Below are positions 14,501 to 22,458 of a stretch of 64,000 nt of DNA, in pieces (the first letter of the stretch is position 1; every line of letters begins with the position of its first letter). Under the pieces are notes generated by a model, which worked only from the letters and a program-made list of their open reading frames with translations, was not told the origin of the DNA and did no database searches. This DNA is from Antedon mediterranea (taxonomy: Eukaryota; Echinodermata; Crinoidea; Comatulida; Antedonidae). A program made the position numbers and the translations under genes. The stretch lies in NCBI RefSeq assembly GCF_964355755.1, contig NC_092672.1, positions 9,358,501 to 9,422,500 of the forward strand, read 5' to 3'.

Positions 14501-17500
14501 ATTACAATAATTAACATTAAATGATGATTGTACTGTACGCCAAAAAATCCAGTAGAATAATTTCTACTTTAGAATTTTAGATCTGCTCCAATAAGCACTG
14601 GTGCCACTCCCACTCCCAATGACAACAGTCTAGACTGAACCATTCATTGTTACAAAATTTACATTTTTTATTTACAGAAATACCATACATATGAGAATTA
14701 TTAATAAGGTAGTTAAAATTGTAATCTTAATAATATTAATATTTTAATATATTAATATTTTAAAAAATAGTTTATCAATCACTGTACTTGGCAAGTTACT
14801 CACTGATAGATATGTACGAGATAAAAATAAAATTAAAAATATATCAATCCTTTTATGAATTTGCATTTAGTGAGTCATATGGCCGAGCGGTTAAGGCAGG
14901 GGCGCCGTTTACCGTACCTAAAGAGCCAGACAGCAACATCGGCAAGGGTTCGAGGCCGACTCGCTCCTAGTTCTGGTGGTGGAACAAGTCTCCTCGGATA
15001 AGGACTATAAACGTAGGTCCAGTGTACACAGTTATAACCTGTGTGTACTTTAAAGAAACCCAGTTCATTATTCGAAAAAGAGTAGGGGGTTACCCCGGTG
15101 AACTGGTTCACACAATAGCCCCTGTATCAGGGGGATTACCACCTATTTGATAGGACAGTGATTAATTCACTATTGGTAATCCTTGGCCACATTGCCTAAA
15201 GACATAAAATAAAATAAAATAAATTTAAATAAAGTAGGGCAATGACAGCAAAGGAAATTATTAAAATAACTTTACCTTATTCAAAGAATAGGGCTTAACT
15301 ATATTATTATTGTTATATTATCATTTCCTCTTTTTGTAATTTTAGTACATTTACTTCCTGGATAAAATGTTGCATGTTCCTAAATGTATGTGTATTTAGT
15401 ACAGGATTGTTTAAACTAAGTGGGCCTAAATAAATACTACAAGATGTACAGCACATTACTGTTTGTTGGTTGGGTCAACTCAGCCTTATTTAACTTAAAG
15501 ACACCTTCCCTACGTTTTTTAGATCTAATTGAAGATCACAAACTATATTTAATGTAAAAATAATACTGTATTTTTTTGTCTTTAAATGGTTAAAAATGTG
15601 AAAAATTTAAGTTGATTCTAATAATTATAGCGGCCCGCTATAAATTCCAAAATGCATTGCGCGCGGATTGATATTATTGTTTTTCCTCTGTAATTCACCC
15701 ACTTTTTGATCGATCGTGAGGCCAAAACAAATGGAAGACTCCTAACCTTTCAGCGAAAATACCAGGTTTTCCCCAATTTGTATCAATAGAGTCTGGCAAA
15801 AATAGAAAGACAATTAATGCAGCAACTATACAACGTCAGGCTATAATATAGCTAGCGTCTGATGTTCGTACGAATACCAATGTTTACCAGCTAGGCCTAC
15901 AGTACAAAACTAAGCCTAGCTAGGCTAGGCCTAAAGACCGTCCACGAGAGGTCATTCGCCGCCGCGGGTTTTATGGCGTATTAGACGGGTAACTACTGTA
16001 TGAGCTCCTCAAACTGAGCATGCAAATATCTACTACAGTAGCACTGCTCAGATAGAACAGCGAGAGGTCCGAGGAGCTAGGATCTCCTCAAAACATAAAA
16101 GTTGATACACCTACTAATAATTATAGAAGTATTTATTGTATAGTCATGGCTGGTGGCCGCAGGTGATAGGCACAAATGACATGAAATGAACTTCCTCATT
16201 CCTCTCCTATACTCTAAATTAAACATTAGGCCTAAATGGATAGAAATAATAATATACAGATGTATGTGAATGTACACTGTACTTTTTTGTCATTGTTCAG
16301 AAAAGACTGTTTGTTCATTAGAACTCTCTGTGCACAGAATACCATAATTTAACATGATACCACATTTCACTAATAGGTTATATTATTTATACTGGATATA
16401 CTGTACTGTACTTTTTATGTCGTAAACCAGTAGTGAAAAGAGAAAAAAATAAAAAGTATTTGGAATTTTATAGTCCAATGTTTTCCTTTATAAATATATG
16501 CCAGTGGCACATCGAGGTACGACCTAAATATTATAACTGTCTGATATTTATTATTTAATTCAAATACTCTTTTAATAGAACCTTCAATTGAAAATGTCTG
16601 CTTCACTTCATAATAATAAATCCTTTATCAGTTAATCAGGCATAAAGGTGAATCAACCAAGCAGGCAAAAACACAACAGGGCCAGTTAGCAGATTTGTTA
16701 AACTCTGTTTTAAATGGAAATAGGCCATCATTTTGGTGGTATAAAAATGTGGATATATTGTAATTTAAAAAAATAGTAGTGAAACGTTTCCTATGAGCTA
16801 GCTTCATAGAGGTTGATCTGGGTAGGTAGAGGTTGATCTGGGTAGGTGGAGTTTGGGTGGTGCTATAGTATTTTGATTTATACAATTTTCAGGTAAAGAG
16901 GGCAAATATGAGGAAAAAAATAAACACAGTTTGTGGTTTTTATAAATTTATATTAGAGGCTGAAATACTTTAGAAACAATAATAATAAAAAAAAACGTAA
17001 TGCACACTTTCCTCACACTACATGCACTAATCATGAAGTGATATTGAAAGTTTTGGGTCATTAAAATGCAATTATGTAACTTCACATTCATCCAATCAAT
17101 ATCAAAAAATTTAAGAAATTATTTGATGGGTCTGAAGTGAAACATTGTGAAAGTGTTATTTTTCTATCACTACATACACATTTACATGTCACTAATTGTT
17201 TTAATTCATCGTTAATCCGATACATTAATGATGCAGAATATAGGAAGGAAAACAGAGGACTGGGGCCGACGGCCATACGAACCAAAATTGGGTCAGTGAC
17301 TGAAACCCTAACTAGCCTCTTTACAGTATAATATACCGTCGTATAGTATGTGTGCTTAATTAAACCATGGAGCGGTATACAACAGCATACTAACTAAACT
17401 GCTCCCTGTCACTCCAATCTAAACAGTATTCCTACTAATAAATATTGTCGCAAAATTAGTGTTTATTACATATAACAGTAAATGCTTACCTTCAATCGTA

Positions 17501-17631
17501 TCCATCTCTGTGCTTGGTTTAATAAACTTGACGCTACTGTACAAAGTGACAACTCGCCTCGGCCATGCTTCGACGTTAATCCAAACAGATTTTGTATTTC
17601 CGGGCAGAGGCAGGTAGTTTGAAACATCCAT
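25..17631 (-). CDS. AFAP1: AFAP1/XB130-family actin filament-associated adaptor protein (12 exons, 3' end beyond window)
   Basis: Joining 17631-17490, 9973-9725, 8894-8821, 6847-6810, 6383-6139, 5975-5903, 4958-4580, 3535-3439, 3022-2939, 2312-2092, 1674-1504 and 162-25 gives 637 codons with no stop; every junction is GT-AG and phases agree. Order of domains: N-terminal leucine-rich segment (about 48-85), proline-rich SH3-type ligands (about 100-130), acidic tyrosine-rich linker (about 168-273), PH1 (about 304-400), basic linker, PH2 (about 461-555), tyrosine-containing tail. This is the architecture of AFAP1, AFAP1L1 and AFAP1L2/XB130, cytoplasmic adaptors that link Src-family kinases and PI3K to actin. 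The signatures GYNIT in PH1 and TKWKERFCLV in PH2 match the family; relatives are roughly 730-820 aa, so the coiled-coil C-terminus lies left of position 1. Methionine 1 is the first in-frame ATG of the 5' exon, but the Met of MDTIEVLDELL (residue 43) aligns better with the usual family start. Which of the three vertebrate paralogues it matches best is not resolvable by eye. Confidence 0.88.
566..1160 (-). repeat. tRNA-headed SINE, minus strand, split by a second SINE
   Basis: The minus-strand head at about 1160-1010 reads GTGGCCGAGCGGTTAAG (A-box) and GGGTTCGAGGC (B-box), followed by the TTCTGGTGGTAGAACGAGTC and GGATAAGGACTATAAA body. The 3' half resumes at 740-566 with AGTAGGGGGTTACCCCGGTG and ends in CTGGGTAACC...TATAAATA. 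The same order of motifs occurs in the copies at 14.87 and 19.53 kb. Confidence 0.8.
741..1006 (+). repeat. second SINE family inserted inside the first, with (TTA)n tail
   Basis: A plus-strand element with an internal duplication (GAAACCTTGACTCAGAAATA and a close copy about 115 bp later, each followed by GGTGTCCGGCGG). It ends in GGCGCTATATAAATACTG and a TTA repeat at 990-1006, a SINE-type 3' tail. It interrupts the minus-strand SINE. Confidence 0.65.
1504..1674 (-). CDS. AFAP1: AFAP-like gene, exon 11 (end of PH2 and post-PH2 motif)
   Basis: Residues 535-591. HGKLLRKLIQETGFAESLESDYI aligns with the PH2 C-terminal helix and the following ETG...YDYID motif of AFAP1/XB130. Acceptor TTGATATTAG, donor GTATGT. 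Confidence 0.85.
2092..2312 (-). CDS. AFAP1: AFAP-like gene, exon 10 (PH domain 2)
   Basis: Residues 461-534. The opening strands VVNVYSP and TKWKERFCLVTNQIIHIY match YLNVLSNSRWRERWCRV of AFAP1 PH2. Acceptor TTTTTTAAG, donor GTTAGT, phase 0 out. Confidence 0.9.
2496..2890. repeat. Intronic polypurine (A/G) tract
   Basis: About 390 bp almost free of pyrimidines on the plus strand (AAAGAAAG-like), lying between AFAP-like exons 9 and 10, so the nascent pre-mRNA would be polypyrimidine. The phenylalanine-rich open frame on the minus strand is a by-product of composition. Confidence 0.9.
2939..3022 (-). CDS. AFAP1: AFAP-like gene, exon 9 (basic inter-PH linker)
   Basis: Residues 433-460, lysine/arginine-rich (KKKLPNMLKRRSRS) as in the KKITKIISLGKKK region between the PH domains of AFAP1. 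Acceptor ATTTTTACAG, donor GTAGAA. Confidence 0.82.
3058..3375 (+). mobile_element. MITE, TTAAAGAT...TTGTCC family (copy 1)
   Basis: Bounded by TTAAAGATTGTCC and GGACAATACATCTTTAA. The interior (AAACTACAAAATGGCC, ATTGATTGCAAGGTTGAATT) matches the other copies. About 318 bp, no coding capacity, in an AFAP-like intron. Confidence 0.7.
3439..3535 (-). CDS. AFAP1: AFAP-like gene, exon 8 (inter-PH linker)
   Basis: Residues 401-432, an acidic/serine linker ending in the lysines of APSKK. Acceptor ATGTTTTAG, donor GTAACT; phase 0 to 1. Confidence 0.82.
4580..4958 (-). CDS. AFAP1: AFAP-like gene, exon 7 (PH domain 1)
   Basis: Largest exon, residues 274-400. The PH fold reads from HYGILSIKS (strand 1), through LGKWSRKYCTVNKG and VLYMYSKPSD (strands 2-3), GYNITEDVQDGKNEF, to the C-terminal helix KLQTWIK with the invariant PH tryptophan. 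Acceptor TTTTTTTTTTAG, donor GTATTC. Confidence 0.92.
5903..5975 (-). CDS. AFAP1: AFAP-like gene, exon 6
   Basis: Residues 250-273, GWSDASGSYESFDSDEF, matching the serine/tyrosine/acidic stretch (SSSYESYDEEE-type) just before PH1 in vertebrate AFAP1 proteins. Acceptor TATTTTTAG, donor GTAAGA. Confidence 0.85.
6139..6383 (-). CDS. AFAP1: AFAP-like gene, exon 5 (tyrosine-rich acidic linker)
   Basis: Residues 168-249 with four tyrosines in SH2-ligand-like acidic contexts: DDVYETP, EEYEIP, KVYDEL and DDVYENP. The acceptor used is TTTTAATGAAG at 6384, which keeps the frame; the nearer AG 8 nt downstream would introduce a stop. The donor is GTTAGT. Confidence 0.82.
6384..8820. other. AFAP-like introns 3 and 4, no other gene seen
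   Basis: AT-rich intron sequence on both sides of the 38-nt exon 4. I see simple TTA and poly-A/T runs (for example about 8397-8417) but no further exon, RNA gene or convincing mobile element. Confidence 0.5.
6810..6847 (-). CDS. AFAP1: AFAP-like gene, exon 4 (microexon)
   Basis: 38-nt exon, residues 156-167 (VSSSKGDNSSTA plus split codon), acceptor CTTTTTAAG, donor GTAAGT. Its length is not a multiple of three, so skipping it would break the frame. Low-complexity serine-rich linker. Confidence 0.65.
8821..8894 (-). CDS. AFAP1: AFAP-like gene, exon 3
   Basis: 74-nt exon giving residues 131-155 (EYDANDGLSVDEIAAQ...), acceptor TTTTACAG, donor GTATAAGT. It restores phase 0. It has no domain of its own; it belongs to the acidic linker. 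Confidence 0.75.
9387..9620. repeat. 23-bp minisatellite in AFAP-like intron
   Basis: About seven to nine decaying copies of a unit around GGAGTTGTGGAGACATCC. The 23-bp period is not a multiple of three, so the open frame running through it on the minus strand changes reading with each unit and is not coding. Confidence 0.85.
9725..9973 (-). CDS. AFAP1: AFAP-like gene, exon 2 (leucine-rich N-terminus and polyproline)
   Basis: Encodes residues 48-130: VLDELLPGFQQFL matches the conserved N-terminal segment of AFAP proteins, followed by PPPLPPPLPG and APPLPTS, which are class I/II SH3-ligand-like. The acceptor is TTTTTCATAG and the donor GTAAGG; phase 1 in and out. Confidence 0.88.
10978..11049 (-). 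tRNA. tRNA-like sequence (left arm), probable pseudo-tRNA, anticodon AUA
   Basis: A complete cloverleaf can be drawn: acceptor GCCCCAG with TTGGGGC, D stem GTCT/GGAC, anticodon stem TCTGC/GCAGG around loop ATATAAA, and a T arm with TTCGAGT-like loop (degenerate). The formal anticodon AUA (Tyr) is not a normal eukaryotic nuclear tyrosine tRNA, which uses GUA and usually has an intron. Followed by T5. More likely the tRNA head of a SINE. Confidence 0.55.
11310..11381 (+). tRNA. tRNA-like sequence (right arm), probable pseudo-tRNA, anticodon AUC
   Basis: Acceptor GCCCCAG/TTGGGGC, perfect T arm CCGAG-TTCGAGT-CTCGG, and anticodon loop ATATCAA giving formal anticodon AUC. The anticodon stem has an A-A mismatch at its base. 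T5 terminator at 11384-11388. It differs from the left copy mostly in the anticodon arm and D stem. Confidence 0.55.
11484..11521. repeat. (TA)n microsatellite
   Basis: About 18 consecutive TA dinucleotides directly after the right arm of the tRNA-bearing pair. Confidence 0.95.
14872..15215 (+). repeat. tRNA-headed SINE, near full length, plus strand
   Basis: Head GAGTCATATGGCCGAGCGG...GGGTTCGAGGCCGACTCG (Leu/Ser-type tRNA derived, A and B boxes present), body TTCTGGTGGTGGAAC, GGATAAGGACTATAAAC, GTCCAGTGTACACA, AGTAGGGGGTTACCCCGGTG, and an ATAAA-rich tail. Antisense to the AFAP-like gene. Open frames over it are not coding. Confidence 0.85.
17490..17631 (-). CDS. AFAP1: AFAP-like gene, exon 1 (start codon exon)
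   Basis: Encodes residues 1-47 from ATG at 17631 and ends at a GTAAGC donor in phase 1. A second in-frame ATG (MDTIE) sits near the exon end and fits the usual start of AFAP proteins, so the first 42 residues may be a lineage-specific extension or in-frame 5' leader. Confidence 0.7.
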
Positions 17632-18540
17632 TATGTTATAGGGATACTTTTTACCTTTTCAAAAAACATATTTTCTTAAAACACCTAATGTTCAATAATT
17701 CCCAATAAAAATAAAATCGTCTGTTTTATTTCATTTATGTAACAATCCAACTGTCCTATTTTTATTTTAATATAAGCAGCATTCATAAATATTTTAGTAT
17801 GCATAAACATGATTCCCCTTTTGTTGAATGGAAAAAGTTTCAAGTTAAAAGTGTTTAAAAGACTAGATCGTGAGATTGAACAAAAAAAAGAATAACAGGG
17901 CTTAAATAAAGCCACACAGCAGAAATGACTCAATGAAAAGATAGTTAGACAAGACTCATCTTCAGATGGGACCGACATTGGGGACTAGCAAAATTTTGAA
18001 GATTCCAGACTGACAAGCTTAGCCCTCTAATCTCAAACACAAATTTATAAGTTGCTTATGATGTAAAAATATTTAATGTTAATACTCTTGTTTTTCTTTT
18101 TTTCTTTCACTTGACTTTCAGCTCAGCTTTCAACTACACGGGTAAAAGAAAATATTATAGGCCTATTGCTAATCTATTATTAAGTAAAATTTACATCTTA
18201 TTGTAATTATTTCTCTGTATTACTTAATGTTATAATCAAAACATAATTATTAATCTATAATTGTTATGATAAAAATAACAATATAAGTGATATCATAAAT
18301 TAACACTTGAATAAATAAACAAATATTGCACAGACGGTATGTTTGATATTGTTTTGATTCTTACAAACTAATCCTATATTAGGGAAGTTCGTTATAATAA
18401 CTACAAAGCAATTAGTCGTTATCAAAACACGATTGAAACTGATTTACTGGCTTGAGTTATCAAAACAGATCATTTTATTGTTTACACTCACTTACGGTAT
18501 CGATAGGTGAGTTCTGTGTAAGAACTACTTTAACATGGCT

Positions 18541-18633
18541 GCAGTGGCGTGCTCACATTTTAGACCGACTGACCAACCGACCGACATAGTGAGTTGTAGA
18601 GTCGCGTTTGCACGAGACTACCGCGCGACTAAA
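18541..18633 (+). repeat. Dispersed CGCGACT-hairpin repeat (copy 1)
   Basis: CGTGCTCACATTTTAGACCG...CCGACCGACATAGTGAG...AGAGTCGCG...CGCGCGACTAAAAA. The same order of motifs recurs at 37.84 and 43.18 kb, all on the plus strand. Confidence 0.75.
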
Positions 18634-18849
18634 AATCTGTAAAATGATGGTTATAATGACTGGTTATATTCAGCTTCAATGGCTCAAATCCTGGTTCTAA
18701 TGGCACCAGAGGATTTTTTAGTTTTGTTATTGGTGTCACTGTTCTTGCCTTAAGATATGCAATGCATTCAAATACTAATTAAAAACAAACTTTCTCACAA
18801 GACCACTTAGCCCGCACAAACAAGAGGAAAGAAAGACCACCCAAGCCCG

Positions 18850-19187
18850 TTAAAGATATATTGTCCCACTGACAATTTTATTAAATGTTTTTGTTGAATA
18901 TGCCATTTTAATGTCAAAGAATAGTTTTTCACTTTGACTGAATAAATGATTTACTTGAAAAACTGTAATTTAAAGGAAACAATATTCAAATGTATTGGAA
19001 GTCAATAAGTTTTTGGTTGAATTTAATATTTTTTGTCTTATAGTAAGTGAAAACATTATTCTTGAAAGGTTGTTTTCCCTACAGAGGTGATTAGGCATCT
19101 TGTTTTAAAACTGCGAAATGGCCTATTCAGAGTCTATTCTTGATTAATCTTCATTGTTCATGTTTTTACGGGACAATACATGTTTAA
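18850..19187 (+). mobile_element. MITE, TTAAAGAT...TTGTCC family (copy 2)
   Basis: Left end TTAAAGATATATTGTCCCAC, right end GGGACAATACATGTTTAA. The interior includes TTTTTGTTGAATATGCCATT, GAAAAACTGTAATTTAAAG and AAAACTGCGAAATGGCC. Best preserved copy of the family in the window. Confidence 0.8.
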
Positions 19188-19527
19188 AGCTGTTGCTCTC
19201 TCAGTCTAAAGAGAAATTATATAAATAATATTATATGAATAATAAATAATAATGAATGTATTAATAATTACACATTCTATAATAAAAAAAAACAGCAGTT
19301 CCAGAGGGCGATATACAGAGAGTCAAAGTGGCCTACCAGTATTTTTATAGACCAAAACGCCGACCATCTGCAAATAATAAAAGATGTGTGTGTGAAGTTA
19401 TAATTTAAACAATAATGAAATGGCATTTATATTATTACTAATTAGGAATTAAATATTAATAATTGTAACGATATAATTCTGGGATAAAGACTAAACAGTG
19501 TACACATTAGCTCACTTTGCACTTAAA

Positions 19528-19680
19528 AAAAACTGGAGTAGGGGGGTTACCCCGGTGTACTAAGTACACACCCAGTCACTGTCACTCACAGTCACAAATC
19601 ATAACTGGGCCCTCTGTGAGACCAATCTTTGACTGAAAAGGTCACCCAATATAAATAAAAAATAAATAAAATAAAAAATA
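19528..19680 (+). repeat. SINE 3' fragment, plus strand
   Basis: 5'-truncated copy of the tRNA-headed SINE family: GAGTAGGGGGGTTACCCCGG, GGGCCCTCTGTGAGACCA, GGTCACCCAATATAAATAAA. Confidence 0.8.
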
Positions 19681-20310
19681 TACAATAATTCGTTATTAAT
19701 GCCCAAAATACTACATTAAATCTATTACCGTTCCTAGACCACATTGGTGTGTATGTAGGTACACTCGATGAAGTGTAAATCTGAATCAGAATAATTTTAT
19801 TGATCTCCAAAGGAGAAATTCATTTTCTTAGAGTTAAAACAATTAAAATATTGAAATAAGTATATTTATATATATATATAAATTTTAAGAAACTTTACAT
19901 AGTAATGATTATTATAAAAAATACGATCAAAACAATACATATAAAGAGAATACAAGCACCAATAACTATATTTAGAAACACACCTTAATTCATATTGAAA
20001 AAACTTGATGCTCATTGAAACAAAGAAATAAAGATAACGATTGGTCTTAGTACTATTTTCTCCATGATAGATAACAACTCGCAAACGATTGTTCGTCCTA
20101 TTCTAAAAGTATTTTATTCACGTCAATTTCAAACTACAGTACTATGATGATTTTGCCAAATAAATTCGTCTAAAACGTTCAAAGAATTTAAAAATAAAAA
20201 CGTTAATTGTAAAAATTAAAAAGTGCGTTTCAAGATCTAAATATGCTTTCAACTTCATAGAAATATTGGTAAAGTTATAAAATCAAGATGTATCGGATGT
20301 AAAATAATTT

Positions 20311-20383
20311 CGACCACGATGGGACTCGAACCCACAATCTTCCGATTCGAAGTCGGACGCCTTATCCGTTGGGCCACGCGGCC
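20311..20383 (-). tRNA. tRNA-Arg(UCG): tRNA-Arg (anticodon UCG)
   Basis: 73-nt cloverleaf on the minus strand. Acceptor GGCCGCG pairs with CGTGGTC (two G-U pairs), discriminator G; anticodon stem CCGAC/GTCGG-type with loop CTTCGAA giving UCG; T loop TTCGAGT. Internal promoter A box TGGCCCAACGG and B box GGTTCGAGTCC fit consensus, and TTTT follows at 20304-20301. It closely resembles vertebrate tRNA-Arg(UCG) and has no intron. Likely a functional Pol III gene in the intergenic region between the AFAP-like and DHRS11 genes. Confidence 0.93.
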
Positions 20384-21311
20384 ACCTGATTAATTGTGTG
20401 GAACTGAGCATATAATTAGTGACAACAAGCAAAAATAACACCATCTGCCAACATTTATTCAAGCTATGAAATCACAACAAATAAAAAGTACAATGACAAT
20501 AACAAAACTTGGTTGAAAAACCACCGACCTTGAATTATTGCCGGAAGCCTATGTAGTAGAAATACAATTGCTTCAATTGAACTTTTAAGTCTAATGCACA
20601 TAATTTTAAGTGCTTCCTGCTGATTTAAAGAAGATATTAGAATACAGTAAGTTATGCAAAAGGTACAGCAGCTACCAGAATTTGTTTCTTTTTGAAAATT
20701 TAATTTCGGCTTCTTTGATTAAATTTCGTTTAATAAATGTTGTATTACTAGTATTATATATAATAATAATTTATTCAAACGCTTACAAGTAAAAAATTAA
20801 AAGAATATGAAGAAACATATTATCACGAATAAAAGATTTTTTTGCAATATTAACATCTATATAAGTAGGCCTAAACTATACATCTATGTCTTCCTTGAAT
20901 TGTAAATTTTAAGTGGTTACTTTATAGAAGTAAATGTTTTCTTTTAAATGTGAATATTTCCATCATTAAAAAATCATTATTTGCCTAACATACCTTTAGT
21001 ATTTATAATGACTGTTAATAATATAATTTAATTATTTTCTTAGTGACGCACATGAAAAAGCCAGCACTAGGAGACACTGCCTCTTTTAATGTAGGCCTAT
21101 ATGTTTTGCACACATCGATTAAGATTATAAAATGGTTTGACCTAGTTACTTAATTTGCATAGCCAATTAACCAGTTTTTCATTAGAAATACTGCAACATT
21201 CAAGCTAGGCCTATTTCGAGTTTAGTCCCTTTTTAGCCATTATTTTGACAGTATAATTCTACTTTAATCCATCAATTATTAAACGATGAATTTAAAGGTA
21301 CAGATCAAAGA

Positions 21312-21741
21312 TTAAAGATATATTGTCCCCCTGAAAAATATATATTTATTTTATAGTTTTTTGTTGAATATGCAATTTTAATAATAATAATAATACTTTT
21401 TTCGCAAGTATTCTCAAATGTACTTAGTATAAAGTACAAATTACGTCAGAGTAGGGCAAAACATCTAATTACTCAACTCCTTGACGCAAAACTACAATTA
21501 CAATAATTATTCACTTTAAAAATTAGATAAAAAAAAATTATATTTACCTGAAAAACTGTAATTTAAAGCAAATACAGTAGTCAAATTGACTGGAAGTTAA
21601 TAGGTTTTTGGTTGAAATTAACCGATTATTTCGTTATTTTATAAGTGTAGAGGCTAAACATAATTTTTGTTTACGTAAGTGATAACTATATTAAAACTGC
21701 GAAATGACCTAGTGCCTATTACAAGAACAATACCTCTTTAA
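21312..21741 (+). mobile_element. MITE, TTAAAGAT...TTGTCC family (copy 3)
   Basis: TTAAAGATATATTGTCCCCC at the left and AACAATACCTCTTTAA at the right. The interior shares GAAAAACTGTAATTTAAAG and AAACTGCGAAATGACC with copy 2, with about 90 bp of extra sequence. Confidence 0.7.
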
Positions 21742-22416
21742 TAACTCCACGCAATTATATAGGTATATTTAAATTTTAATCGGAAATATATCTTTGCATT
21801 ATTACTTTTATTAAAATAATTCCAGTAAATCTGGAGACACCTAAAATTGGAAGGCTTATGGATATTTTTCATTATACATGCTAAAAATAAATGGTAGGGT
21901 GGTCAGTGAAAAATCGAAAAGCATTCGATTTTATTTAACAACACTAGTATCAAGGGGATACTTTCTCGTAAACGAAATTACGAAGGGCGATATAATTATA
22001 TTTTGTCAATTCTATTCCGAGAATATGGAGACACTTTGATGGGTTTCGAATTGTGGGTAGCCACGAATGTTCCTTTAATATGAGTTCTATTGTAGCTAAG
22101 ATGGAAACATTGACAGACTATTAATTATTAGTAAAACCAGTTCAATACTATAGAAAGGTTAGTGTACACACACTTTAAAAAATCTTTATCGTATCCTTTT
22201 TTATTTAACACATCTAAACTAAAGGGTAGGCCTACAACAATCATATGAATATAGGTCTATGCAAAAACAAACAACGTTATACACTGTGTTCGATGGATAC
22301 GAAAGTATAACCACATAACGTTTTTGCGACTCATGCGGGTGATTGTAGGTTCATTCCTTTTGGTTGCGTATGCCCATTGTATCCCGTTATGTCTGCTTCT
22401 GATAGACAGGAGTCTA

Positions 22417-22458
22417 TTACTCAGTCTGGTTAGTTGGTCGTAAAATTATATCGTGAAT
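22417..22458 (-). CDS. DHRS11: DHRS11-like exon 7 (C-terminus and stop)
   Basis: 42-nt exon, residues 242-254 (IHDIILRPTNQTE) and TAA. Matches the family ending IGDIQMRPTEQ. Acceptor TTTAAATACAG. Confidence 0.9.
   Translation of the reverse strand: MHDIILRPTNQTE

Larger units (their letters stand above)
9974..17489. other. AFAP-like intron 1 (7.5 kb)
   Basis: Contains the inverted tRNA-bearing pair (10.87-11.48 kb), a TA microsatellite, a SINE (14.87-15.21 kb), and a locally GC/CpG-richer patch at about 15.63-16.07 kb that could be an alternative promoter. Otherwise it is AT-rich sequence in which no exon was found. Confidence 0.55.
17632..22416. other. Intergenic: AFAP-like 5' side to DHRS11 3' end
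   Basis: Contains the repeats and the tRNA-Arg gene listed separately. A TTTATT at 22200-22205 reads AATAAA on the minus strand about 210 nt after the DHRS11 stop and is a candidate polyadenylation signal. No further coding exon was recognised; scattered open frames here lack splice signals and protein-like composition. Confidence 0.55.
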